From Streptomyces sp. 2131.1 (lineage in GTDB: Bacteria > Actinomycetota > Actinomycetes > Streptomycetales > Streptomycetaceae), in NCBI RefSeq assembly GCF_900105515.1, contig NZ_FNSY01000001.1:3472001-3536000 (forward strand): a DNA stretch of 64,000 nt, given 5' to 3'. Within the stretch, counting starts at the first letter, position 1; each line of letters begins with the position of its first letter. The notes under the pieces are model-generated. The model had not been told where the DNA came from. It did not search any database and saw only the letters and a program-made list of their open reading frames with translations. The position numbers were made by a program, and so were the translations under genes. Positions 48,348-56,930 of the stretch are shown piece by piece.

Positions 48348-49730
48348 TCAATCGCCCAGGGCGCGCCAGCCCTCCTCGTCCACGCCCCCGGGCACCGCCG
48401 CTTTCGGGTCGTACGGCTCACGCGTGAAGACGAAGGACCCGAGATCGAGGTGGTTCACGCTGCCATCGGCGTTTTGCACGATCCGCAGCGTCTCCCCCGC
48501 GTAGTAGCCGTCCAGGCCGACCCACGTGCCGTCGGGACGTGCGGTGAAGCGGGCACCCCGGCCCTGGCCGTTCGCCGGACGCAGCTCAAGACCGCGGTCG
48601 GAAGTCAGCCGCAGGACGTGGGGGCGCGTGGCCCAGTACCACTGACCGGTCAGCGCGAGCAGTTCCGCGTCGACCTCCGGCAGCGGGCGCCACGGCTCCG
48701 GGATGCGGGGCTCGGCCTCGGCGACGATGTCCACGAGGTCGGCGGCCACCTCACCGATCGCCACACCGGACGTCGCGTTGACGAGCACCACGGCTGCCAC
48801 GTCGTCCTCGGCGCTGACCCACAGGGCGGCCAGGAACCCGGGCAGCGAGCCCGTGTGCCCGATGAGGGTGCGGCCCTTCCGCCGGATCAGCTGCAGCCCC
48901 AGGCCGTAGCCGTTGTCCCAGTCACCGGGCTCCGGAGCGGCCGACGGGCGCTTCATCTCCTCCACCGACGCGGCGCTCAGCACCCGGCCGTCGCCCTCGG
49001 CGAGGAAGGCCGCGAAGCGGAGCAGATCCGCGGTGGCGGACCAGAGCTGCCCGGCGGGCGCCATCAGCCCCAGGTCCTCCGCCGGTTCGGGAAGCATGAC
49101 ATCGGCCCACGGGTGGACGGCCCAGCCGCCGGCGTGCGGGACCTGCGGGAGGGAGCTCGTGCGGTGCATGCCGAGGGGCTCCAGCACCTCGCGGCGCAGC
49201 ACCTCGTCCCAGGACGTCCCGCGGACGGCCTCGACCAGCGAACCGAGCAGTGTGTAACCCGGGTTGGAGTAGTGGTGGCGGTGGCCGGGCGGATGCATGG
49301 CGATCTGCTCACCGAGTACGTCCGCGAGGGACGGGCGCACGCTGCCGGGGGTCCGCTCCCACCATGGCGCGGTCGTCTCGGCGCCGAGACCGGCGCTGTG
49401 GCCGAGGAGTTGGTGAATGGTCACGTCGCCCGCACCGGTGCCGGGCAGATGCTTCTCCAGCGGATCGGACAGATCGAGCAGGCCCTCGTCCCGCAGTCGC
49501 AGCACCAGCACCGCGGTGAACGTCTTGGTGAGGGAGCCGATCCTGAACTGCGTGTCGGAGCCCGGGGCATGGCCTTCGACACAACTGCGCGAACCGTCCC
49601 AGACCATCTGCCCCTGCCGCCGAACGGCAGCGACCAGAGAGGGGGTACGGCCTTCGGCCTGGGCCTTGGCAACGCGGTGCAGCAGGGCACGCCGGGTTCC
49701 GGGAAGCAGCTGTTCAGCAGGAGAAGTCAT
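48348..49730 (-). CDS. Serine hydrolase (class C beta-lactamase/D-peptidase type)
   Basis: The 460-residue protein starts at ATG 49730. The catalytic Ser66-x-x-Lys69 is in GSLTKTF and the YxN-like triad residue is in YSNPGY near 165. A C-terminal beta-barrel-like region (about 370-460) resembles the lipocalin-type extension of D-aminopeptidase or Pab87-like enzymes. No signal peptide is seen, so it is probably cytosolic. TAGTTG six bases before the ATG is a possible leaderless -10. The substrate is unknown. Confidence 0.9.
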   Translation of the reverse strand: MTSPAEQLLPGTRRALLHRVAKAQAEGRTPSLVAAVRRQGQMVWDGSRSCVEGHAPGSDTQFRIGSLTKTFTAVLVLRLRDEGLLDLSDPLEKHLPGTGAGDVTIHQLLGHSAGLGAETTAPWWERTPGSVRPSLADVLGEQIAMHPPGHRHHYSNPGYTLLGSLVEAVRGTSWDEVLRREVLEPLGMHRTSSLPQVPHAGGWAVHPWADVMLPEPAEDLGLMAPAGQLWSATADLLRFAAFLAEGDGRVLSAASVEEMKRPSAAPEPGDWDNGYGLGLQLIRRKGRTLIGHTGSLPGFLAALWVSAEDDVAAVVLVNATSGVAIGEVAADLVDIVAEAEPRIPEPWRPLPEVDAELLALTGQWYWATRPHVLRLTSDRGLELRPANGQGRGARFTARPDGTWVGLDGYYAGETLRIVQNADGSVNHLDLGSFVFTREPYDPKAAVPGGVDEEGWRALGD

Positions 49731-49789
49731 CGTCAACAACTACCGCCCGCGTGGACGTATGGCGACTCCATTTCCCGGCCCGCCGCCGG

Positions 49790-51268
49790 TCAGGTCTGTG
49801 CCATGTCCACGAAGCGGGAGTAGTGGCCCTGGAAGGCGACCGTGATCGTGGCGGTCGGGCCGTTACGGTGCTTGGCCACGATCAGGTCCGCCTCGCCGGC
49901 ACGCGGCGACTCCTTCTCGTACGCGTCCTCACGGTGCAGGAGGATCACCATGTCGGCGTCCTGCTCGATGGAGCCGGACTCGCGGAGGTCGGAGACCATC
50001 GGCTTCTTGTCGGTGCGCTGCTCGGGGCCACGGTTCAGCTGGGAGAGCGCGATGACCGGCAGCTGAAGCTCCTTGGCGAGCAGCTTGAGGTTTCGCGACA
50101 TGTCGGAGACTTCCTGCTGACGGCTCTCGGCGCGCTTGGAACCGCCGGACTGCATCAGCTGGAGGTAGTCGATGACCACCAGCTTGAGGTCGTTGCGCTG
50201 CTTGAGGCGACGGCACTTCGCCCGGATCTCCATCATGGAGAGGTTGGGGGAGTCGTCGATGTAGAGCGGGGCCGCGGAGACGTCCGGCATCCGCCGGGCC
50301 AGCCGCGTCCAGTCCTCGTCGGTCATCGTGCCGGAGCGCATGTGGTGCAGTGCCACGCGTGCCTCGGCGGACAGCAGACGCATGGCGATCTCGTTCCGTC
50401 CCATTTCCAGGGAGAAGATCACGCTGGGAAGGTTGCTCTTGATCGAGCAGGCCCGGGCGAAGTCCAGCGCGAGGGTCGACTTACCCATGGCGGGACGGGC
50501 CGCGATGACGACCATCTGGCCCGGGTGCAGACCGTTGGTCAGGGCGTCGAGGTCGGTGAACCCGGTGGGCACGCCCGTCATCTCACCGCTGCGGGAGCCG
50601 ATCGCCTCGATCTCGTCGAGGGCGCCCTCCATGATGTCACCGAGCGGCAGGTAGTCCTCGCTGGTCCGCTGCTCGGTGACGGCGTAGATCTCGGCCTGCG
50701 CGGAGTTGACGATGTCGTCGACGTCGCCGTCGGCCGCGTATCCCATCTGCGTGATCTTCGTGCCGGCCTCGACGAGCCGCCTCAGGACCGCGCGCTCGTG
50801 GACGATCTCCGCGTAGTACGAGGCGTTGGCCGCCGTCGGCACCGACTGGACCAGGGTGTGCAGATAGGGCGCCCCGCCCACCTTGGTGATCTCACCGCGC
50901 TTGACCAGCTCGGCGGCCACGGTGATCGGGTCGGCCGGCTCGCCCTTGGCGTAGAGGTCGAGAATCGCCTGGTAGACGGTCTCGTGCGCGGGACGGTAGA
51001 AGTCGTGGCCCTTGATGATCTCCACGACGTCGGCGATGGCGTCCTTGGAGAGGAGCATGCCGCCGAGCACGGACTGCTCCGCGTCTAGGTCCTGGGGCGG
51101 CACCCGCTCGAAGCCCGAGGAGCCGCCTTCCCAGTCGTCGCTCTCCCGGCCTCGGTCGCGGCGCTCGCCGCGGTCCCGGTCCTCGCCCCGGCGCTGGCGG
51201 GAGACGGGCAGCCGGTCACTGGGGCCGGTGTCCGCCCAGGGGTCGTCCAGGGGTTCGGGAATGCTCAC
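49790..51268 (-). CDS. dnaB: Replicative DNA helicase DnaB
   Basis: The 492-residue helicase begins at GTG 51268, just after GGAGGAGGTGG; the longer open frame to 51445 crosses the DnaA-box region and is unlikely. After a charged Arg/Asp-rich leader of about 60 residues, the N-terminal domain starts FERVPPQDLDAEQSVLGGML. The C-terminal RecA-type domain has Walker A ARPAMGKST near 250-262 and DYLQLM as Walker B. No intein is present. A cluster of DnaA boxes lies directly upstream. Confidence 0.97.
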   Translation of the reverse strand: MSIPEPLDDPWADTGPSDRLPVSRQRRGEDRDRGERRDRGRESDDWEGGSSGFERVPPQDLDAEQSVLGGMLLSKDAIADVVEIIKGHDFYRPAHETVYQAILDLYAKGEPADPITVAAELVKRGEITKVGGAPYLHTLVQSVPTAANASYYAEIVHERAVLRRLVEAGTKITQMGYAADGDVDDIVNSAQAEIYAVTEQRTSEDYLPLGDIMEGALDEIEAIGSRSGEMTGVPTGFTDLDALTNGLHPGQMVVIAARPAMGKSTLALDFARACSIKSNLPSVIFSLEMGRNEIAMRLLSAEARVALHHMRSGTMTDEDWTRLARRMPDVSAAPLYIDDSPNLSMMEIRAKCRRLKQRNDLKLVVIDYLQLMQSGGSKRAESRQQEVSDMSRNLKLLAKELQLPVIALSQLNRGPEQRTDKKPMVSDLRESGSIEQDADMVILLHREDAYEKESPRAGEADLIVAKHRNGPTATITVAFQGHYSRFVDMAQT

Positions 51269-51450
51269 CCGGCCACCTCCTCCCGTCCGCTCCGCGGACC
51301 TAGCCGTGCTTCTCTTTCTTACGGCACGGCACCGACAAACAAGAGCCCCGACTCCGGTTCCGGTGTGTCGAGTTCTGCGTCGTCGCAGAGCCAAAACAGG
51401 GTGGGGGCGCCGGACTACGGTAGGCGCCCCGGCACCGTCAGCCAATCTGG

Positions 51451-51661
51451 TTATCCACAGGCCCTGTGGACGACGGCCCAGATGCTGTGGAGAACTCCGC
51501 AGAACCTGTGCACGGACCGGGGGACAGCACTGTGGACAAACTCATAAGGCAGCTGCAAACACGGCCATGACCTGGCCTTTTCCCATCCACGGCCTGTGGG
51601 GGAGAAAAAGTTCTGCCCTCGGGCGCGGTTCAGGACGCGTCCCGTGAAGGCGTTACCCACA
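51451..51661. other. DnaA-box cluster upstream of dnaB
   Basis: Boxes seen: TTATCCACA (51451-51459), TGTGGACGA (51465-51473, one mismatch), TGTGGAGAA (51486-51494, one mismatch), TGTGGACAA (51531-51539, exact Streptomyces consensus) and TTACCCACA (51653-51661, one mismatch). The whole 51269-51727 interval between divergent dnaB and MATE genes has no gene. Confidence 0.6.
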
Positions 51662-51714
51662 GGCGAGCAAATGTAAGGACTCCATACTGATTGCATCTCT
51701 TACCTGTGGAAGAT

Positions 51715-51720
51715 TAGATT
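51715..51720 (+). promoter_or_regulatory. Leaderless -10 hexamer (TAGATT) for the MATE gene
   Basis: TAGATT is followed by seven bases and then ATG 51728. There is no ribosome site upstream, so leaderless translation is likely; a TTG at 51719 in the same frame would overlap the hexamer and is rejected as the start. Confidence 0.6.
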
Positions 51721-51727
51721 GACTGCC

Positions 51728-53065
51728 ATGATCAAGCCACCGGGAACCCCGTCTTCCCGTCGCCGCCGACACGACCGCGAGATCGTCGCGCTCGCCGTAC
51801 CGGCCTTCGGCGCGCTCGTGGCCGAGCCGCTGTTCGTGATGGTCGACAGCGCGATCGTCGGCCATCTCGGCACCCCGCAGCTGGCCGGCCTGGCAGTCGC
51901 GGCCGCCCTCCTGACGACCGCGGTGAGCATCTTCGTCTTCCTCGCCTACGCCACCACCGCGGCGGTAGCCCGCCGGGTCGGTGCCGGCGATCTGGCCGCC
52001 GCGATCCGCCAGGGCATGGACGGCATCTGGCTGGCGCTTCTGCTCGGCCTGGCCGTCATCGCGCTGACGCTCCCCTTGGCACCCTGGCTCGTCGACGTGT
52101 TCGGCGCCTCTCCCACAGCGGCCCCCCACGCCGTCACCTACCTCCGGATCTCCAGCCTCGGCATCCCCGCGATGCTGGTGGTCATGGCCGCGACGGGCGT
52201 GCTCCGGGGTCTCCAGGACACCCGCACCCCGCTCTACGTCGCCATCGGCGGCTTCGCCGCCAACGCGGCCCTCAACGCCGGCCTCGTCTACGGCGCCGGC
52301 CTGGGCATCGCCGGATCGGCCTGGGGCACGGTCATCGCCCAGCTCGCGATGGCCGCCGCCTATCTCGTCGTCGTCGTACGCGGCGCCCGACGGCACGGCG
52401 CGTCGCTCCGCCCCGACGCCGCAGGCATCCGGGCCTGCGCACAGGCAGGCGTGCCCCTCCTGGTCCGCACGCTGTCGCTGCGTGCCGTCCTCCTCATCGC
52501 CACGGCGGTCGCCGCCCGGCTCGGGGACACCGACATCGCCGCGCACCAGATCATCCTGTCGCTGTGGAGCCTGATGGCCTTTGCGCTGGACGCCATTGCC
52601 ATCGCCGGGCAGGCCATCATCGGGCGGTACCTGGGAGCGGGCGATACTCAGGGCGCCCGCGATGCCTGCCGCCGGATGGTGGAGTGGGGCATCGCGTCCG
52701 GCGTGGTCCTGGGCGTACTGATCGTCCTGGCCCGCCCGCTCTTCGTGCCCCTGTTCACCAGCGACGCATCGGTCCGGGACGCTCTCCTGCCGGCCCTGCT
52801 GGTGGTGGCCGCCACCCAGCCGATCGCCGGGGTCGTCTTCATCCTGGACGGCGTGCTGATGGGCGCCGGCGACGGGCCCTACCTGGCCTGGGCCATGCTC
52901 GTGACGCTGGCGGTCTTCGCCCCTGCGGCCCTCCTGGTCCCGGCCCTGGGCGGCGGGCTCACCGCCCTGTGGTTCGCGATGGCGCTCATGATGATCGTGC
53001 GGATGGCGACGCTCTGGCTCCGTACCCGCTCCGGGAAGTGGCTGGTCACCGGCGCGACCCGCTGA
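51728..53065 (+). CDS. MATE-family efflux transporter (DinF type)
   Basis: The 445-residue protein has twelve membrane helices arranged as two repeats of six, starting ALAVPAFGALVAEPLFVMVDSAIVGHLGTPQLAGLA, the typical DinF/NorM opening. MATE proteins export cationic drugs or metabolites using Na+ or H+. The start at ATG 51728 is chosen by the leaderless -10. The gene is divergent from dnaB and convergent with rplI. A perfect parS lies 58 bp past the stop. Confidence 0.94.
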   Translation: MIKPPGTPSSRRRRHDREIVALAVPAFGALVAEPLFVMVDSAIVGHLGTPQLAGLAVAAALLTTAVSIFVFLAYATTAAVARRVGAGDLAAAIRQGMDGIWLALLLGLAVIALTLPLAPWLVDVFGASPTAAPHAVTYLRISSLGIPAMLVVMAATGVLRGLQDTRTPLYVAIGGFAANAALNAGLVYGAGLGIAGSAWGTVIAQLAMAAAYLVVVVRGARRHGASLRPDAAGIRACAQAGVPLLVRTLSLRAVLLIATAVAARLGDTDIAAHQIILSLWSLMAFALDAIAIAGQAIIGRYLGAGDTQGARDACRRMVEWGIASGVVLGVLIVLARPLFVPLFTSDASVRDALLPALLVVAATQPIAGVVFILDGVLMGAGDGPYLAWAMLVTLAVFAPAALLVPALGGGLTALWFAMALMMIVRMATLWLRTRSGKWLVTGATR

Positions 53066-53123
53066 CCCGTAACGCCGGATGAGTCCGGGCGCCCAGGAAA
53101 CCCAGCGACGGTCCCTGCGGCAT

Positions 53124-53137
53124 GTTTCACGTGAAAC
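53124..53137. other. parS site (perfect), between the MATE and rplI genes
   Basis: GTTTCACGTGAAAC, exact parS palindrome, adjacent to the rplI terminator. Confidence 0.93.
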
Positions 53138-53140
53138 GGC

Positions 53141-53170
53141 GAAGGGCCGCACCCAGAGGTGCGGCCCTTC
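53141..53170 (-). terminator. Terminator hairpin of the rpsF-ssb-rpsR-rplI operon
   Basis: GAAGGGCCGCACC (53141-53153) and GGTGCGGCCCTTC (53158-53170) are perfect thirteen-base arms over a four-base loop, 25 bp beyond the rplI stop. Confidence 0.88.
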
Positions 53171-53195
53171 ACTGTTCTGCTGAGATGCGGCCCGA

Positions 53196-53642
53196 TCAGG
53201 CAGCAACGACCTCGACGCCGAGCTTCGCAGCGACCTCGGGGTGCAGACGGACGGACACCTGGTGCCCGCCGAGCGTCTTGATCGGCGAACCGAGCTCGAC
53301 GCGACGCTTGTCGACGTCCGGACCACCGGCGGCCTTGATCGCCGAAGCGATGTCGGCCGGGGTGACGGAGCCGAAGAGCCGGCCGGCGTCGCCGGAGCGA
53401 ACGGCCAGACGGACCTTGACGGCCTCGAGCTTGGCCTTGACCTCGTTGGCCTGCTCGATCGTCGCGATCTCGTGGATCTTGCGGGCGCGGCGGATCTGCG
53501 CCACGTCCTTCTCGCCGCCCTTGGTCCAGCGGATGGCGAAGCCACGCGGAACCAGGTAGTTGCGGGCGTATCCGTCCTTGACGTCGACGACGTCGCCAGC
53601 GGCACCGAGGCCGGTGACTTCCTGGGTGAGGATGATCTTCAT
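53196..53642 (-). CDS. rplI: 50S ribosomal protein L9
   Basis: The 148-residue protein opens [36 protein letters not shown], diagnostic of bL9 which binds 23S rRNA. The central connecting helix (about residues 45-75) and the C-terminal domain are both present, so the protein is full length. It is last in the rpsF-ssb-rpsR-rplI operon, 18 bp downstream of rpsR, with AAGGGTGA as ribosome site. Confidence 0.98.
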   Translation of the reverse strand: MKIILTQEVTGLGAAGDVVDVKDGYARNYLVPRGFAIRWTKGGEKDVAQIRRARKIHEIATIEQANEVKAKLEAVKVRLAVRSGDAGRLFGSVTPADIASAIKAAGGPDVDKRRVELGSPIKTLGGHQVSVRLHPEVAAKLGVEVVAA

Positions 53643-53660
53643 GATTCGGTCACCCTTCCC

Positions 53661-53897
53661 TTATCGCGCGGTGGACGTGTAGGGCAGCAGCGCCATCTCA
53701 CGGCTGTTCTTGACTGCCGTGGCGACGTCACGCTGGTGCTGCGTGCAGTTGCCGGTGACGCGGCGGGCACGGATCTTGCCGCGGTCGGAAATGAACTTCC
53801 GCAGCATGTTCGTGTCCTTGTAGTCCACGTACTGGGTCTTGTCCTTGCAGAACGCGCAGACCTTCTTCTTAGGCTTGCGCACAGGCGGCTTCGCCAT
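53661..53897 (-). CDS. rpsR: 30S ribosomal protein S18 (zinc-binding C+ form)
   Basis: The 78-residue bS18 protein carries CAFC (residues 14-17) and a further Cys-x-x-His (CTQH), the ligands of the zinc-containing C+ type. Streptomyces usually also have a zinc-free copy repressed by Zur elsewhere; none is seen here. It assembles with S6 (rpsF) on 16S rRNA. The ATG at 53897 follows AGGAGAAAC. It is 43 bp downstream of ssb. Confidence 0.98.
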   Translation of the reverse strand: MAKPPVRKPKKKVCAFCKDKTQYVDYKDTNMLRKFISDRGKIRARRVTGNCTQHQRDVATAVKNSREMALLPYTSTAR

Positions 53898-53940
53898 GGT
53901 GTTTCTCCTGTGTGATCAAGAAGTGGGGGTGCGAGCTTCC

Positions 53941-54537
53941 CTAGAAGGGGGGCTCGTCCGAGTAGCCGCCGCCGGAGCCGCCGGAGCTTCCGCCCCAACC
54001 GCCTCCGCCTTGCTGGCCCCCGCCCTGGCCGCCGGCCGGCGCGCTCGTGGCCCACGGGTCGTCGGCGGGAGCGCCGCCACCACCCTGCTGGCCACCACCG
54101 GGACCGCCGCCCCAGTTACCGCCACCCTGCTGGCCGCCGCCGTATCCACCCTGGCCGCCCTGGCCACCGCGACCGGTGGTCTTGGTGACCTTGGCCGTGG
54201 CGTTCTTGAGGCTGGGGCCGACTTCCTCGACATCCAGCTCGTAGACCGTGCGCTTGACGCCCTCGCGGTCCTCGTAGGACCGCTGCTTCAGCCGGCCCTG
54301 CACGACAACGCGCATGCCTCGCGTGAGCGACTCGGCGACGTTCTCCGCCGCCTGCCGCCAGACCGAGCAGGTGAGGAACAGGCCTTCGCCGTCCTTCCAC
54401 TCATTGGTCTGCCGGTCGAAGATGCGGGGAGTGGACGCGACACGGAACTTCGCGACCGCCGCACCGGACGGGGTGAAGCGCAGCTCGGGGTCGTCGACGA
54501 GATTGCCGACGACCGTGATGACGGTCTCGCCTGCCAT
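53941..54537 (-). CDS. ssb: Single-stranded DNA-binding protein
   Basis: The 198-residue protein has an N-terminal OB fold (about 1-110, [36 protein letters not shown]) and a long Gly/Gln/Trp-rich linker with repeated GGQQGGG units. It ends in the acidic tip DEPPF that binds partner repair and replication proteins. Being with rpsF and rpsR, it is the essential housekeeping SSB. It lies 74 bp after rpsF. Confidence 0.98.
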   Translation of the reverse strand: MAGETVITVVGNLVDDPELRFTPSGAAVAKFRVASTPRIFDRQTNEWKDGEGLFLTCSVWRQAAENVAESLTRGMRVVVQGRLKQRSYEDREGVKRTVYELDVEEVGPSLKNATAKVTKTTGRGGQGGQGGYGGGQQGGGNWGGGPGGGQQGGGGAPADDPWATSAPAGGQGGGQQGGGGWGGSSGGSGGGYSDEPPF

Positions 54538-54595
54538 GGATGAACCTCTCGGCGGGGATTGCTTCTGGCTGCTTGCTGCTACTCGAACCCGATGA

Positions 54596-54618
54596 CCACT
54601 GAGCTAGAAGCTCAGTGG
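54596..54618 (-). promoter_or_regulatory. Hairpin overlapping the rpsF stop, with tRNA-like box motifs
   Basis: CCACTGAGC (54596-54604) pairs with GCTCAGTGG (54610-54618) over TAGAA. On the coding (minus) strand this reads into TAGCTCAGTGG then CGGGTTCGAGT (complement of about 54581-54607), resembling tRNA A- and B-box sequences only five or so bases apart. It could attenuate or protect the rpsF-ssb transcript. Confidence 0.5.
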
Positions 54619-54902
54619 ATCTCGGGACGGAGGACCTTGGTCCGGAGGACCGACTCGTTCAGGTTCATCTGGCGGTCGAGCTCCTTGACGACCGCAGGCT
54701 CGGCCTGCAGGTCGATGACCGAGTAGATGCCCTCGGGCTTCTTCTTGATCTCGTAAGCGAGACGACGACGGCCCCAGGTGTCGACCTTCTCAACCTTTCC
54801 TTCGCCCTCACGGACGACGGAGAGGAAGTTCTCGATCAGCGGGGAGACTGCGCGCTCCTCGAGATCGGGGTCGAGGATGACCATCACCTCGTAGTGACGC
54901 AT
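54612..54902 (-). CDS. rpsF: 30S ribosomal protein S6
   Basis: The 96-residue bS6 protein ([18 protein letters not shown]) is full length and pairs with S18 in the 30S platform. Its start at 54902 is supported by the perfect Shine-Dalgarno AAGGAGGTGGG. It is the first gene of the rpsF-ssb-rpsR-rplI operon. The upstream region 54903-55178 holds the divergent promoters and no gene. Confidence 0.98.
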   Translation of the reverse strand: MRHYEVMVILDPDLEERAVSPLIENFLSVVREGEGKVEKVDTWGRRRLAYEIKKKPEGIYSVIDLQAEPAVVKELDRQMNLNESVLRTKVLRPEIH

Positions 54903-55178
54903 GTGGAACCCACCTCCTTTGGACTCAGCGGCCACGGTCGTTCCGTGGCAGGAGGGTCGTGATGCGTTGAGCAACGGTGCCGAGTAGAACAGGCCCCACT
55001 GACAGTGCCCTCGAAGAGGAGGAGCGGTCGTGCGGGCCCGGGCAGACACCGGTGCAGACCGTACAGACTACCCGCAGACGTGCTTCCGGTTGAAATCCGG
55101 TGTTCAGGGCGCACAATCAAGACAGATGCGGTGTGAGAGGCGCTACATCGCACCTCCCTTCCCGCCAGGAGGTACTCC

Positions 55179-55535
55179 ATGGCACAGACAGTCCGAACCG
55201 CTGGCAGCCGACCCGCCCCCAGCCACGTGGCTCATGCCCGCCCGGCCACCGGTTCCCTCTTCGCGACGGACGGCAGGCCGCATCCGCTGCAGGAAGCGCT
55301 GATGGTGGTGACGGGGGTCCTGGGCATCCTCGCGTTCGTCACGGCAATGTTCCACAGCCTGCATCTGGTCAGCTCGTGGGCCGGGCTGGCCGGGATCCTG
55401 ACCGGCCTCTACGGGCAGTTCATCTCCAGGACCACCTGGGAGCGTTTCGGCCTGATCATGGGGATCGGCGCCTCCGCCGTCGGCTTCTACCTCGGCATGG
55501 CGCACGGCGGCCTCTTCGGCGGCGTCGTCACCTGA
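55179..55535 (+). CDS. Small membrane protein, function unknown
   Basis: The 118-residue product starts at ATG 55179, eight bases after GGAGGT. A cytosolic N-terminus of about 35 residues precedes three hydrophobic helices (near 40-60, 65-83 and 90-112). There is no known domain; a similar protein sits near rpsF in other Streptomyces as far as I recall. It is divergent from rpsF. Confidence 0.82.
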   Translation: MAQTVRTAGSRPAPSHVAHARPATGSLFATDGRPHPLQEALMVVTGVLGILAFVTAMFHSLHLVSSWAGLAGILTGLYGQFISRTTWERFGLIMGIGASAVGFYLGMAHGGLFGGVVT

Positions 55536-55642
55536 CCCGCAGATCCGAGGCCGGCCCACACGGTGCACGGCCGGGCAATCCCGCGCGGGTGGCGCCCGGT
55601 CCGGTCCTGACGGGCCGGACCGGGCGCTCCTCGGTCACAGTA

Positions 55643-55648
55643 GGCTTC
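55643..55648 (+). promoter_or_regulatory. Possible -10 hexamer (TAGGCT) for the FemX-like gene
   Basis: TAGGCT lies 57 bases upstream of the start at 55706, so the message would carry a leader with the GAGGAG ribosome site. Confidence 0.5.
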
Positions 55649-55705
55649 GGCGCGAGAGCCGGAGCCCCTGACCGATGGGGACACACCTGCCGAGGAGCGC
55701 CCCGC

Positions 55706-56824
55706 ATGAGCCTGACCCTGAGGACCATCAGCCGAGAGCAACACCTGGCCTACATCCAGAGTCTGCCCGCGGCCAGTCACATGCAGGTCCCGGCATGGGC
55801 GGATGTGAAGGCCGAGTGGCGCTCGGAGAGCCTGGGCTGGTTCGACAAGACCGGCCAGCTCGTCGGAGCCGGCCTGGTGCTCTACCGGCAGCTCCCCAAG
55901 ATCAAGCGGTACCTGGCCTACCTGCCCGAGGGCCCGGTCATCAACTGGTACGCCCCCAACCTGAGCGACTGGCTCCAGCCGATGCTGGCGCACCTCAAGC
56001 AGCAGGGCGCCTTCTCCGTGAAGATGGGCCCGCCGGTGGTCATCCGCCGCTGGGACGCCTCGGCCATCAAGGCCGGCATCCAGGACCCGGACGTGAAGCG
56101 CCTGCGCGACGTCGAGGCCACCCACATCGAGCCGCGCGCCTTCGAGGTCGCCGACCGGCTGCGGAAGATGGGCTGGCAGCAGGGCGAGGACGGCGGCGCC
56201 GGATTCGGTGACGTACAGCCCCGCTACGTGTTCCAGGTGCCGCTGGCGAACCGTTCGCTGGAGGACGTCCACAAGGGCTTCAACCAGCTCTGGCGACGCA
56301 ACATCAAGAAGGCCGAGAAGGCCGGCGTCGAGGTGGTGCAGGGCAGCTACGCGGAGCTTTCCGAGTGGCAGCGGCTGTACGAGATCACGGCGGAGCGCGA
56401 CCACTTCCGTCCGCGCCCGCTCGGCTACTTCGAGCGCATGTGGACGGCCCTCAACAGCGAGGACCCCAACCGGATGCGGCTCTACTTCGCCCGTCACGAG
56501 GGGGAGAACGTCGCAGCCGCGACCATGCTGATCGTGGGCGGCCACGTCTGGTACTCGTACGGCGCCTCGGCCAACCACAAGCGCGAGGTCCGCCCCTCGA
56601 ACGCGATGCAGTGGCGCATGCTCCGCGACGCGTACGCCATGGGCGCGACGGTCTACGACCTGCGCGGCATCTCGGACTCGCTGGACGAGACCGACCACCT
56701 CTTCGGCCTGATCCAGTTCAAGGTCGGCACCGGCGGGCAGGCGGCGGAGTACCTCGGCGAGTGGGACTTCCCGCTCAACAAGCTGCTGCACAAGGCGCTC
56801 GACATCTACATGTCGCGTCGCTGA
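55706..56824 (+). CDS. FemX-like peptidoglycan-branching aminoacyltransferase
   Basis: The 372-residue Fem-family GNAT-fold protein starts at ATG 55706 (after GAGGAG). It opens with the QVPAWADVKAEWRSESLGW motif and later shows the FemABX core (RNIKKAEKAGVEV near 200-215; YLGEWDFPLNKLLHKALDIY at the end). FemX enzymes transfer an amino acid from tRNA to the lipid II peptide; in Streptomyces this adds the first Gly of the bridge. The next gene encodes an alanine-racemase-fold protein, 106 bp downstream. Confidence 0.92.
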   Translation: MSLTLRTISREQHLAYIQSLPAASHMQVPAWADVKAEWRSESLGWFDKTGQLVGAGLVLYRQLPKIKRYLAYLPEGPVINWYAPNLSDWLQPMLAHLKQQGAFSVKMGPPVVIRRWDASAIKAGIQDPDVKRLRDVEATHIEPRAFEVADRLRKMGWQQGEDGGAGFGDVQPRYVFQVPLANRSLEDVHKGFNQLWRRNIKKAEKAGVEVVQGSYAELSEWQRLYEITAERDHFRPRPLGYFERMWTALNSEDPNRMRLYFARHEGENVAAATMLIVGGHVWYSYGASANHKREVRPSNAMQWRMLRDAYAMGATVYDLRGISDSLDETDHLFGLIQFKVGTGGQAAEYLGEWDFPLNKLLHKALDIYMSRR

Positions 56825-56930
56825 TCGGCGCCCCACAGCTGACGAAACCGGCTTCATTCGTTTCAATGGGGCCTGAACACGCTTCTCCCCTCCGATTCAC
56901 CGCAGCCACCAGAAGGGTCCCGGACCGGCC

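Noticed and set aside
54571..54618. A tRNA gene between rpsF and ssb
   Set aside because: A- and B-box-like sequences are only about five bases apart, too short for acceptor and anticodon arms, so no tRNA is called.
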